From Codonopsis lanceolata (Eukaryota > Streptophyta > Magnoliopsida > Asterales > Campanulaceae): 64,000 nucleotides of DNA. Positions 1 to 10,335 of the stretch are shown here, piece by piece (within the stretch, counting starts at the first letter, position 1; every line of letters starts with the position of its first letter). The stretch is taken from positions 20,917,642 to 20,981,641 of the forward strand of contig CM028383.1 in NCBI GenBank assembly GCA_013146195.2, read 5' to 3'. The notes beneath the pieces are model-generated. The model had not been told where the DNA came from. It was given only the letters and a program-made list of their open reading frames with translations, and did no database searches. The position numbers and the translations under genes were made by a program.

Positions 1-842
1 AACCTCATGGCATTCAAGAGTAAATCATGCTTTAATTAAAAATACACAATATGCTTTGTAAGTCATATTATCAATCAACATAGAATAATCAATTCTTAAC
101 AAATGTAATAATTATGCATTTAATCATAATCTCAAGTTGGCATAGAAATTCATATTCTAACATGAAACCGAGCTAAGTTATCAACTTAACAATTAACCCA
201 TCATATATTGTCCAAGACTACTATGTTAGTCTAGGATTGTAGATCAAAAATGATAAACTCACTACAATACTTCTAGAATGATAAATCAATCTATAGTCTC
301 AAACTCATTAAAGTTCATGCTAATTCATAAACTCATCTTATCAAATTCACATGAATAGGATTGCCCTTAAGATACAACTCTCTATACTCCAAGAGCATCT
401 AGATGGTCTCTACGTCGAAATCAAGGATACATTCTACTATATCCTAGAATGGCAATCCATTCTCCAAGCCAAATCAATCCTTCTCTACTCGATGTTTGTG
501 CACCGAAAGATACTCATTGTAAACATTGGAATTATTCAAGTGTGTACAACGTATTTGAGTACCAAGACTCATCAAACCCAATCTCATGGAATTACAACTT
601 AGTTATAATTCTACCTAGCCATAGAGGCCACCATAGCAGTACACGACACTTCAAATGTCAAGGCGTATGCTTCTAAGGTCATACAAATCACAATTCCACA
701 ATCACATAATCCAAATTACTATAACCCTCCTAATAGGCATGAAAACACTCTTTCGCAGGATTATGCACTACCATCCACGTAAAGCGACTCTAACGAGTCG
801 GAGGTCACAACCTCATTCACCCAAAACCATTGGATTCTAATT
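1..842 (-). repeat. Left part of an older Ty3-type LTR, interrupted by the Tekay element
   Basis: AT-rich DNA without a convincing gene. It and the sequence at 20698-22311 flank the Tekay element and share the 7-base word TCTAATT at the junctions (836-842 and 20691-20697), so they were one sequence before insertion. Read on the minus strand, both halves contain a GACTCGTTAGAGTC-like block, similar to a block in the Tekay LTR itself. The composition resembles a Ty3 LTR read backwards. The left end lies outside the window, so the LTR call is an inference from style, not from paired ends. Confidence 0.4.
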
Positions 843-929
843 AATGTAATACCCTAGATTATTGCATGTTTGTCTTATACTTGAGTTCATACATTCATAT
901 TCATCCACTACAACAAAAAAGAGCATTTA

Positions 930-1175
930 CAACGTCTGTTTTACAACGTTTTTAGAAAAACGTTGTTAAAAATTGGTTTTAGACAACGTTTTTTTGTTAA
1001 ATGTTGTTATTAGTCTTTGTGCAACATTTTTTTGAAATAAACCTTGTGTTAACAATTTATTTGACAACGTTTCTTTTTAAAACGTTGTGACTTCGAAGTG
1101 TTTTACAACGTTTCTACATAAAACGTTGTTCTAACAAACTATTTAACAACGTTTGTGAATATAAAAGTTGTGTAA
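930..1175. repeat. Left subterminal repeat array of the CACTA element
   Basis: Many direct and inverted copies of ACAACGTTT / AAACGTTGT, often as facing pairs, within 250 bases of the left end. The same motif is concentrated at the right end and absent from the interior. By analogy with En/Spm these are likely transposase-binding sites. Confidence 0.85.
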
Positions 1176-1413
1176 TTGTGAAAATAAAAAATTCCCCTTC
1201 CCGCTTCCAGCCCATTTGCGCGGTAAATAAAGGTAGAAATTTCTTCCAATAGTCAAAATCCCCAATCCCCCAAAACCCACTGTCATCCCCTGTCGTCTTT
1301 TTGGCTTCAACCCCTTCCATCCTTTCTTCTCTCAAAACCTTACCGGATCATAGATTTCTCGCATCGATTTTGTATTGGCCTTAACATCGGCGTTCCTCTC
1401 CATTTGAAGGTCC

Positions 1414-1486
1414 TTTTTCTGTCTCTCTGTCTCTCTGTCTCCCTGTCTCTCGTTCTCTCTTTCTCTCTCTCACACACAACGAGATA
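1414..1486 (+). repeat. CT-rich low-complexity tract
   Basis: Runs of TCTCTG/TCTC followed by CACACACA. Such tracts are common in plant 5' leaders. It lies upstream of the first NDX-like exon and may be captured promoter or leader sequence, which is inference only. Confidence 0.6.
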
Positions 1487-2348
1487 CAAACATGCGTATG
1501 CTTGTGTGGTTGTCTGTTTATACGTGTATTGCTATTGTTTATGCTTATCACTCTTCTGCTTCGTGTTTTGTTCTGATAATCAAAGAGTTATTGATTCAAT
1601 TAGGCATCCCAGATTTTTTCACAATTTGTGTTTTCATTTTTATATCTATGTTCAATTATCTAGTTATGTGGATTCTGCCCTGAAGGTGGGAATTGCCCGT
1701 GTGAAATAATGTCAGCATCACAAAATATATCAGTGTTGGGCAAAGAGAGTACTATAAGGAAAATATCAAATGATGTTACTCTGTATGTTTATATACATAT
1801 ATTTTTGGTTTGGATTTTGGCTCCAGTTACCTGCAAATAAGGGCTGCAATCGAGGAAGTACCATCCAGGGATGAACAAGTAAGTAATCATGCATTTTACT
1901 CTCTCCAATTCCAATTGAAAGTCATTATTCTACAGTCAAACATTTGAAGGATTAAATAGAAGTAGTTTTTAGATGAGATTAATTGTTTCAATTATAACCT
2001 AGTAATGGTAATTTCGAAAACTCAGTAGTTTTCAAAACAGCTCTTTGAGCGTATATCCTAAATAAAAATTAGGGGTCATTGAGAGCAACAGTGGGAGTAG
2101 CTATTTGCTTTTTCTAATTATTAGTTGATAATAGCTGCTAGTTGTTTGACATGATAGTGGCGTGGTGGGTTAGGCAATTTTTGTTGTGTATCACTCCCCC
2201 TGTCATCCTGTAAAAGAATGGAAAATGGTAAGGATCCAAACATTTTATCCGAATTTACCATCCCTATCCACGCGGCAGTGTATGTGATGTTTAGTCTTTG
2301 ACCTACAATGAACCACCTTTGGTTGCACTGTGACATAGTTAGGAGCTT

Positions 2349-2797
2349 ATGGATCATTCTTCTTTTTTTATTTGGTATATATTGGACCATGCCTCTTTCC
2401 GTGAAAGGTTTTCTGGCTGCTTAGCATGGGATACGCATTTCAGCTTCAAAAAGAAAATTTTGGGAAGCCGCTCCACATTGCATCACGTGGACATGTGGGA
2501 AAGGAACATGAGAAATTTCGAGGGAATCACTTTTCCGAAACATAAGCTCTCGTTTTTTTATGCTCAGCACTCTATTTTCTGGTTTAATGAGTACTTACCC
2601 AATGCGATCATCCATTTTGTAAATTTTTGGGGGCAGATGGGGTTGGGTACTTAACTTTTCTGTTCATAACCTTTTGTGTATTCTCCTGTTACAGCAGCTT
2701 TCGACCTGTGATCTATTTCTTGTAAAGGCCTTTTGCTCCTTTTGTTCCAGTTCACCCCCTTGGGGAATTTTTATATGCACATATTTACTTATCAAAA
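2349..2797 (+). mobile_element. Decayed 3' end of an L1-type LINE
   Basis: An open frame at 2349-2654 contains a WERNMRNFEG-like stretch recalling the IWKERNRRxF motif near the end of plant L1 ORF2. The block ends at about 2797 in TTTACTTATCAAAAAG, the same 3' terminus as the LINEs at 57564 and 58593 (minus strand) in this window. It is short, without ends or target duplication I can define. Confidence 0.45.
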
Positions 2798-3863
2798 AGA
2801 GTGTCCGACCAATCACATGCACTACCACATGAATTGAGATGGAAAGTTGGGATCCCTAGCATTACTCAAAAAAAATATAGTATGTCTTTAGAGTTAACCT
2901 GACCATTTTTCAAATTAATATTTGATATGGATTTGTTTATTTTCAAGACCAGAAACACTTGGGTTTCATGGTACTCTCTTACAAATTTACAAATGTTTTA
3001 CAAATGTACCATCTAATTCTCTAAATTCAGCGAAATTTATGTCAGTATCTGTTGGAAAAATTGTTGCGTAAACTATGCATGATTTAATTACTGTGATTGC
3101 TAATGCATTCCAAGCAATTGGAATGTTGTTAACAAATTGTGGGTTGATGGTGGCACCCAAAATTTACTTGCATTATTCTTGTGTATCAAATAAAAACAGA
3201 CAGTTGTTCTGCATTTCGGTTTAAGAATTTGATGTAATATTGCCCTTTTTATTTCAGGAACATGTTGATCTGACATAATGTACCGCAAACTTGTGCACCT
3301 AATATTCATTGATTCATTAAGCTGAGATGCGTTTAAGTGCCTCTCATGGCTGCTTTTTAATATTGATTGCTAGCAATGTTCCATCAGATTGCAATTATTA
3401 TCGCCTTTCAGTTATAGAATATCAAGTTCTTTATGATCTTAATTGCATCCATGTTAGCCTTGAATCATATCATGCATTATAATTGCAAATTCAAAAATAA
3501 TCTTTTATCTCAAAGCCTCTTGAATCGGGCTAAGTTCGATACCTAAACTTAAAGTTAAGTTTTTTTGCGATGATTATTTGGTTTACTCCCATGAGGTATG
3601 ATTTGGATGAGCCATATTAGTTACTTAATGATGGTATGCTGTGAAACGCTTATCTCACAGTGTTGCCACCATAGATTGCTCGTTGTTCATCTTTTCCATT
3701 TATCTGGAAGTTTTAAACAAAACTGAGCCATTTTAGCTGGTTCCTAAATCATCTCGATATGGTTTGGTCCTGGTGGATGCAATTCTCTCTCTATCCTTTT
3801 TGTTTCTTCACCCTTACAAATTGCTGCTCATATCCTTCTGTTTTTGTTTGCTTTGGTATGTAG
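2798..3863. other. Intron-like AT-rich sequence within the CACTA element
   Basis: No coding signal on either strand. It lies between the first and second NDX-like exon blocks and behaves like retained intron sequence. The same holds for 4302-4861, 5464-5901 and 6002-7189 between the other captured fragments: AT-rich, no exon I recognise. Confidence 0.5.
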
Positions 3864-4861
3864 GCCATCAATTTAATTTTGGCAGTCAATGAATTGCATG
3901 CGCTTAGTTCTCAGCAGCTTGGTAAACTAATCAAGGATTCTGAACATAATACCATTCAGTGGAATACTGAAAATGGATCATCCATACAGGTTGGTTAATT
4001 TTTACAATGAATCAACTTTTTGTAATAAAATTTACTTATCCAAAAGAAAGAAAATGCTATGACTACAAAAGTAGCAACTTGTACCACCAATTTGTAAGCT
4101 ACTTTTCCCTGTTCTCCGACTGATATGTCCTTCATATTTCAGATGGATGTGGAAAAACTTGCTAGGTATCTTCCTTTGCACCTTATTGCATGGCTAATGT
4201 CATATGAACGAGATGAAGCATTATTTAAATATTTGTTACGTGGATTTCAGCTACTGCATTCCTTATGTAATCAAGCATCTTGACACTCTAAGCTTGAGCA
4301 GGTTAGTCAACTATGGAGAACTTTTCAGGCAAGGATATGATTTAATACTGCACATATTTTTGGTCAGTTGAAGATTCTATAGATACAATTATGTTTGAAT
4401 GCATTGGCCAGGCTAGTGTTACCTTCTCCCACCCTCCCCAACCCAATTCTGCTTTCTTTATTTATTAATATAGAACATGCAGTGCATCCCCAATCATAAC
4501 TAAGATGACAGTACAGTTGTTATGCCTATACCATTCTCATCAACTTAACTTGGATATGATTACTTTCCGCTTTTACATCTACTACCTAAGCCCCTTATAT
4601 TAGTAGGCTTTCTCTCGTATTGCTAGAGCATTTAGTTTAATTTAGATTCAGTGGTTAAATGGAAAATCATCTTCTCTAATCACTTCGTTCTTTATCTTTA
4701 TCTGTCAAGCACATTTGCTATTAATGAAATGGATTCCTTCTTGTTCACTTACTATTGGTGTTTTCATTTACTTCAAATTGCTCCCTCGAATTAACATCAC
4801 TTATTGATTTGGGCCTTTTCCTCCCCTTTTGGAGAGGTATCCTGATTGTAATGCATAGTCC

Positions 4862-5463
4862 TCCGCTCTTCTGCTGATTTGTAATTGTTTTGCTGCAAGT
4901 AGGCCCAGGCTAAGTTTCCCAACAGCCTGCACTTATAGAAGGCTAGAAGTAAGACAGTGAGCATAAACAAGGAATGATTCAATGAAAATAAGAATCAGAG
5001 AGGGCATATATCTATAACCACCTTGAATAGTCCTGTTCGATTGTGATTTGGACTTTCTTTCCTTGAGACCTGGCAATCTTACTCCTCTTCCCTCCAAAAG
5101 CTACGCCTTACTCAATGTGCTTCAGTTTTACTTGAAGAAATTCTATCTGTTCCTCAATCCTTCCGGATCTCTGCACGACATAAATATAAATGTCAATTCA
5201 ATCATATTCAAACACATCCAGTCAAAGTTGTATTAGCAATTCAATATAACCTTGTAGAGTTCAAGGAGTGTATTATCAAGGGACTCCTGTGATTCATGGG
5301 GGCATAGATGACAGAAGGATTTAATTGCCTCAATTGCCTCATCTGATCTGTTTAATTGTTTCATCACAACTGCCATGTCTTTCAAGGCACTGTCAACTCA
5401 ATCACCAGAATTTATTGCTTTGCAAAACATGGAGATGGCCCTGCCGGGATCCTTGTCTACCAA
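4862..5463 (-). pseudogene. Captured fragment of an SDI / POLLENLESS3-like TPR gene
   Basis: On the minus strand three exon blocks with consensus introns are visible. Block 5463-5251 reads LVDKDPGRAISMF, then VDSALKDMAVVMKQLNRSDE and CPHESQESLDNTLLELYK. Block 5170-5022 reads RSGRIEEQIEFLQVKLKHIE, then GVAFGGKRSKIARSQGKK. Block 4926 down to about 4862 reads LLGNLAWAYLQQNNYKSAEE. These match the conserved TPR region of the plant SULFUR DEFICIENCY-INDUCED / MS5 (POLLENLESS3) family in order and spacing, with introns falling between TPR helices. In-frame stops (TGA after INSGD, TAA after KLKHIE) and loss of both ends show it is dead. It lies opposite in strand to the other captured pieces. Confidence 0.85.
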
Positions 5464-5901
5464 CTGTAAATGGAGCATTGCAAATGTCAACCCTAGTCAT
5501 ATAATGATGATTCAGAATCCAGCAGAGAAAAAAGTACACTCAAGAGTTTTAACAAAAAACATAGAACATTCATTAAAGCAACAAGCCAACAACGAATTGT
5601 GGCCATGAAAAAGGAAATGCTAGTTGCTCATATAAACATGAAGGTGACACAAAAAATGACCATAGATAAATATTTTACAGAGAGAAGAACCCAATGTTGT
5701 TAATTCTATAATCTATACCCCTTTTTGAGATTTCATCACAACCACTCAAATCAAGGCCAAGAATGTAGATATCTATAATCTACTTATTTCACTTGTTGCA
5801 GAAGATATTGAGCTTGTATAAAGGTTACTTCAGAGCTTTTCTATTGTTCTTACTCAAAGATTTGACATGCAGAATTCTAGGCTGAAGAAATTAACAGAAC
5901 A

Positions 5902-6001
5902 AATTGCTATGAACCTGGCAGTGACTGGTGATGGGACCAATGATACTCCAGCCCTTCGTGAAGCTAATGTTTGACTTGCTATGAACCTGGCAGGAACAAA
6001 G
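5902..6001 (+). pseudogene. Captured exon fragment of a P-type Ca2+-ATPase (P2B, ACA type)
   Basis: Reads AVTGDGTNDTPALREANV, a stop, then LAMNLAGTK. TGDGxND is the hinge motif of P-type ATPases that binds the catalytic Mg2+, and the context AVTGDGTNDxPALxEA is typical of plant calmodulin-regulated (ACA) pumps. An 18-base word is duplicated at 5904-5921 and 5976-5993, replacing the residues expected just before AVTGDG. Only about 30 codons remain. Confidence 0.72.
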
Positions 6002-7189
6002 GTTCGCTCGTTGCTTTAGTGTATGTATGATTCTTTCTTACTATAGAAACAAACTAGCATGATATATTGTCAGAGAGGAAGCCCATTCTTCCATCATTGC
6101 TAGAAAATGAGAGATAGTAGTTTCCTACTGAGTTTCAGTATAGGTGGTTGGACACATACCCGATATTTGTACAGATAAAACATGTACTTATCAACAAACA
6201 TAAGCAAAACATAAGGAGCTGCAGTAATGTAAAAGGGGCACCTATGCAAACTAACAAGTCAATTCATTGGTAAATGTCACCACATTTGTGGGTGTTGCGT
6301 GAGTGAAGACCGACTTGTATGATTATTCAAAGGTGAAGAACCCCAGCTGTGTCTAGAAGAAGAAACTGAGAAGGAAAAATCAACAGGAAGATGAAAAGGA
6401 GTTGCAGAAACTATGTGCTGTCAGCTTGCGTAGTCTGTAATCACAATTCATTTTCTCACACCTCAAAGCTCGAAACGACAAACCGTTTTTTGTCCCATAA
6501 ACTAGACTCGTATATCTTTCCAACCATATAGGGCACACCACCTAGTTCTCTCTCAATGAAAGCAGTTTTTCGTTCAAAGACAGACCATGTGTTGGAATTT
6601 CAAAAACTGCATAGCATCACTCCTGGTTTAGTGAGCTTCATATTCAATTCCTTAGCTTATATTTGATGCTATACAGTTGGTGTGGTATGTTCATCTTGAT
6701 GTTTAAAAGTGTGGGATGATAGGCTTGATTGGATGAATATGGCCTTTGGTAATGTTGTATATTTTCTGAAATAAGCGATTGGATTAAATAAGTGCAGATG
6801 TTTTAATTCAAGTAACCTGTATGTCCCAATTACATGTGCGTCAGCCACAAGAATCCATTTTTGCAACTACGTTTTGTCCAAAGCCTGATTTTTGGTGAGG
6901 CTAGTCAGCTATATGCATCTCTGTTATTGCCTTCATGTCAGTATTGTCCTTCCTCTGCCACTAGCATTAGTGCTGATATTCCCTTCCCAAATCCCTTCCA
7001 TAGCTTGAAGAGATACATTTTTGGTTTAAAAATAATCAATGCAGGACTTCAGTATGTTTACACTTTACACTGGGTGTAAATGGAACCATGCTCAAATTAT
7101 TTACATACTCTGATATGTATCCTTTCAGCTTGATTATGATTTCATTTCCTTCCTTTCCATGCTTAATAATTGTCTCCACTTCCTCTCAG

Positions 7190-7310
7190 GTATAAAATTG
7201 TTAAGCGGGGAGTGGGAGGTCCCGTACAGTTTTAGTAACTGAAGATGGCCTCTCGCTGTCTTTTGGCTGGAATAAGCATGGGCAGCTTGGTTCATGTTCA
7301 ATTAAAAATG
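7190..7310 (+). pseudogene. Captured exon of an RCC1-repeat protein
   Basis: A 121-base exon-like block between TTCCTCTCAG and GTAAGTTAG. It reads SRTVLVTEDGLSLSFGWNKH followed by GQLGS, the W/FGxNxxGQLG signature of an RCC1 blade. A single repeat of a seven-bladed propeller remains, and the upstream codons of this frame meet a TAA. The parent gene in the RCC1 superfamily cannot be named from one blade. Confidence 0.75.
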
Positions 7311-7389
7311 GTAAGTTAGTGCTTCTTCCCCCTGATCCTTACTAGTATTCCATTGAAACTTTTCATGGTAAATAGCAGTGAAAAAGTGA

Positions 7390-7690
7390 ACATGATGAAA
7401 TCCTACTTGGAAAGTTACATCAGCACCATTGGAGTTGATTTTGTAAGTATTAATTCTTACTGCCATTAACTTATTTTACATCAGAAACCTAAAACTATAT
7501 ATTCTCTGGTGTAGAAAATTTGAACAGTTGAGCAAGATGGGAAGAATATTAAACTTCAAATTGTAAGTTTCCTTTTGCTCTATGAGGCTATTACTGGATC
7601 ATGATATAGTTGGAAATGAGCTAGATGGCATCCCATCTCATTAAAAATTGTGCAGACTTTAGGACTTTGCTTTTTTTTCTTTTCTTTATA

Positions 7691-7725
<35 letters not shown>

Positions 7726-8034
7726 ATTTTAAGAGGATCAATAGTGGTTCCCCACTTACCCCCTGGGTGACTCGAACCCATGACCTATTAGGTATGGGTG
7801 AAGCGTCTTACCACTAAGCTGCACTTACTTGTGTAGGACTTTGCTTTTATTTTCTTCAATGCTATCATATAATCCTTTACAAAGGTAGTCAAATTCCTCT
7901 TGGGGTCTTACTTCTTGGAAACTAAGAAAGGTATATGGTTTGTTTTTCCTCCTATTATTCAGTGGGACACTACGGGGCAAGAACGTTTTAGGACAATCAC
8001 TAGCAGCTACTATCGGGGAGCTCATGGCATCATA
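7390..8034 (+). pseudogene. Captured fragment of a Rab1/RABD small GTPase gene
   Basis: Three exons with good splice sites: 7390-7442 (SYLESYISTIGVDF, switch I), 7515-7562 (KI, stop, TVEQDGKNIKLQI) and 7963-8034 (WDTTGQERFRTITSSYYRGA then HGII, switch II). Sequence and exon phases match plant Rab1/RABD GTPases, which control ER-to-Golgi vesicle traffic. The first exons (P-loop) and last exons (NKxD, prenylated tail) are missing. A TGA replaces the CGA expected after KI, and DTAGQE has become DTTGQE. A SINE is inserted in the second intron at 7675-7833. Confidence 0.9.
7675..7833 (-). mobile_element. tRNA-derived SINE
   Basis: On the minus strand the head has a tRNA-like A box (TAGTGGTAAGACGC) and B box (GGGTTCGAGTCAC) at the usual spacing, and the other end runs into an A/T-rich tail with (TA)n. 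It is flanked by TAGGACTTTGCTTTT at 7660-7674 and 7834-7848, a 15-bp perfect target duplication. RNA polymerase III boxes plus target duplication are diagnostic of a SINE. Confidence 0.88.
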
Positions 8035-8255
8035 GTGAGTGATCTCTACTTCGTTTCTTTATCTGTTACTATTATAAAGCTGTGGGTATTTTTGAAGCCC
8101 TGTCACACTTTTCATATTTGCAAACCTGTCCCAAGTATAATTGGTAACTAGTAATTGCCCACATATTAATTACTCCACATTATTATCCAGAGCTCTAAAT
8201 ACCAACCTACTACTTTCTGTCTTACTTAAAATCTCAACTATCCCACGAAAAGGAC

Positions 8256-8679
8256 AAAGTTTGATGAAATACAAAAGAATTAAACCGGCGACATCCTCCG
8301 CTTTTGTCTATACGGAAATATTATGACAGTGCCTATACAGAAAAAGAAATATTATGACTTCTCTATACGGAAATCTTTTGTATTTCATCAAACTTTTCAC
8401 CTATGCTTGCATGGACTTAGGCAATTTGATGGATTGATCTAGTATATTGATTGTTTAAATTAGACGACATTTAGGTTGTTTTGTTTTGAAAAGTGGCGAC
8501 ACTTTAAGAACAAAATTGAATAAACCGGCGATACTTTAAGAAAAGAAGTATCATAACTAACGACTTTATTTTAAAAATTGCCAAAATACTAACTGGAGTC
8601 TCATATATCAAGATGACAATACCAAGATGACATGCCCCTTCTTGGTTCCAAATTGCCTAAGTCCATGCAAGCATAGGTG
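8256..8679. repeat. Two abutting perfect inverted repeats
   Basis: Arm 8256-8277 is the exact reverse complement of 8375-8396 (22 bases). Arm 8398-8427 is the exact reverse complement of 8650-8679 (30 bases). The inner arms abut with one base between. No terminal motif or target duplication was found. The words AAACCGGCGA recur at 8282 and 8522. It looks like template-switch or filler DNA rather than a mobile element. Confidence 0.7.
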
Positions 8680-9913
8680 ATGGAGTGCGAATGGCTTGCC
8701 AATATGCTGATGTAGTGAACTCGCCTGACTTGGTTAAAGTACAGACCAATTTATCCATAAAGTACAGGCCAATGTATCCAGTTTGCCTTCTGTACTGAGG
8801 TCCAAAAAGAAATGTTACCATTTCCCACCACCCACTGACTCCACCTTTTGCACCTCGGGCATTTGTTTCATAACATCTAAAAATATATGTGTTCAAGTTG
8901 GCTTGTCCATTTGAGATTTTCTTGCTGCATGAAATATTTGAGAATTCCTATTACCAGAAATGCAATCTTCTGCTTTATCTTTTATAATTTGGAAATCCCT
9001 CCTTAGTCAGCTCTTGTTTAGAAAAAAAGAGAGGTATTGAGAAACCATAAGCACTGTTAAGTTAAAATGTTTACATGGAAAATTGCAGACATTTCCCTCG
9101 TAATTGCTTCGATATTGGATTCAGAGAGCTTATTTAAGAGACCTAGAACAAACGATTCAGAGAATAATGTTGCTGAATCAAATAGAGCATGCTATAGTAC
9201 ATTGTTAATAAAAGACCCCGTTTTCATAGTAGTTTGTAAAATTAAAGTTGTTAGTGAACTGGTAATGCACTACTGGTGTAAATCATCAGTGATGTAAAAC
9301 TGCACCAGATCTAGTAGTAGTTTCTTGTTCTGTGCAATTGATTTTATTTTGTAGGAACTAAAGAGAAGGTGCTAGTGAATCAGTTCAAGCAAAAACTGGT
9401 GGAGTTCAAGATGCTAATCTACATTATACATATCGATATACTTAGAGGCTTTTTGTGCATGAATTGATCCCGAAACTCAACAGATAGTTTGAGAAGTAAA
9501 GTCCAATGATCAGTGTTTTGTAAGAAGTAACTTTCAATTTTCTTGTCAAATTATTAGTGTTTTATTTTAGTTTGGATGAAATAATGGGCATGAACCAATG
9601 TAGATTCTAGATTATGTGACAAGGTTGCGTTAAGCAGCTCTTATATTTTGAGCAGTGGATGCAACAAGTACTTGATGTAAATTTTTCTTATGTAATCTCA
9701 CACTTGTAGCATGGCAATTCTACAATCATCTCTAAATGGATTGACAAGCATTGATTGGAAAAAAATATGGGCTGATATTGAAGAACGTCTCTAATCAAGA
9801 TCGCTTTTTATTTCTTGAATGGGAGAACTTGCCACCAGATTCTGTTTGTGCTAGGTGGGGGGGGGGGGTTCAAAATTGGAACAAACTTGCTATTTAATTT
9901 TTTTTAAATATAT
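8680..9913. other. No recognisable feature within the CACTA element
   Basis: AT-rich sequence with short random frames only, ending in a G homopolymer near 9860 just before the right subterminal array. Confidence 0.5.
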
Positions 9914-10335
9914 TTTACAACGTTTTTAAAACGTTGTAATAGACTTTTTGCAACGTTTTTTAAATATTGTAATAGACTTTTTGCAACGTTTTTCAAACGT
10001 TGTAATAAACCTTTTACAACGTTTTTAAATAAATGTTGTTTTAATGAAAAACGTTGTGGTAAACTAATTACAACATTTTAGAAAGGTTGTCATTTCTTTT
10101 TCACAACGTTTCGGAAATGTTGTGTAATAGAATTTAAGTAATAAAACGTTGTTGAGGTAGGACATAGCGCAACGTTTTTGTGCAACGTTTACCAAAACGT
10201 TGTAAAAAGGGGGGGACCTATTACAACGTTGGTTTACACAACGTTTTAGAAAGCGTTGTAAAAGCTCAATTACAACGTTTTAAAAACGTTGTAAAAGCTC
10301 TATTACAACGTTTTAAAAACGTTGTCAAAGGCTTT
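9914..10335. repeat. Right subterminal repeat array of the CACTA element
   Basis: More than fifteen copies of ACAACGTTTT / AAAACGTTGT in both orientations, many as palindromic pairs. It mirrors the array at 930-1175 and ends at the terminal inverted repeat. Confidence 0.87.

Larger units (their letters stand above)
1827..4301 (+). pseudogene. NDX: Captured fragment of a nodulin homeobox (NDX) gene, N-terminal exons
   Basis: Three exon-like blocks with consensus splice sites join in phase. The first, 1827-1878, ends in GTAAGT and reads AAIEEVPSRDEQ. The second, 3864-3989, reads AINLILAVNELHALSSQQLG. The third, 4143-4301, includes MDVEKLARYLPLHLIAWLMS and YERDEALFKYLL. The pattern, with its LHSLC tail, recalls the N-terminal NDX domain of plant nodulin homeobox proteins, nuclear DNA-binding proteins known in Arabidopsis for acting at the FLC/COOLAIR locus. 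A TGA falls near the end of the third block, and the homeobox half of the gene is absent. An AT-rich stretch with a LINE remnant (2349-2797) separates the first two blocks. It is a capture product with no sign of function. The first block is assigned only by phase and position. Confidence 0.72.

Noticed and set aside
1404..1709. 101-codon plus-strand frame in the CT-rich region
   Set aside because: Low-complexity Leu/Ser composition created by the CT tract; no domain and no splice context.
7740..7830. A tRNA gene on the minus strand
   Set aside because: A and B boxes are present, but no cloverleaf acceptor stem pairs; the unit has a tail and a 15-bp target duplication, so it is a SINE.
7390..8034. 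Rab GTPase as a functional gene
   Set aside because: P-loop and C-terminal exons are absent, a stop lies in the second exon, and the fragment sits inside a transposon.
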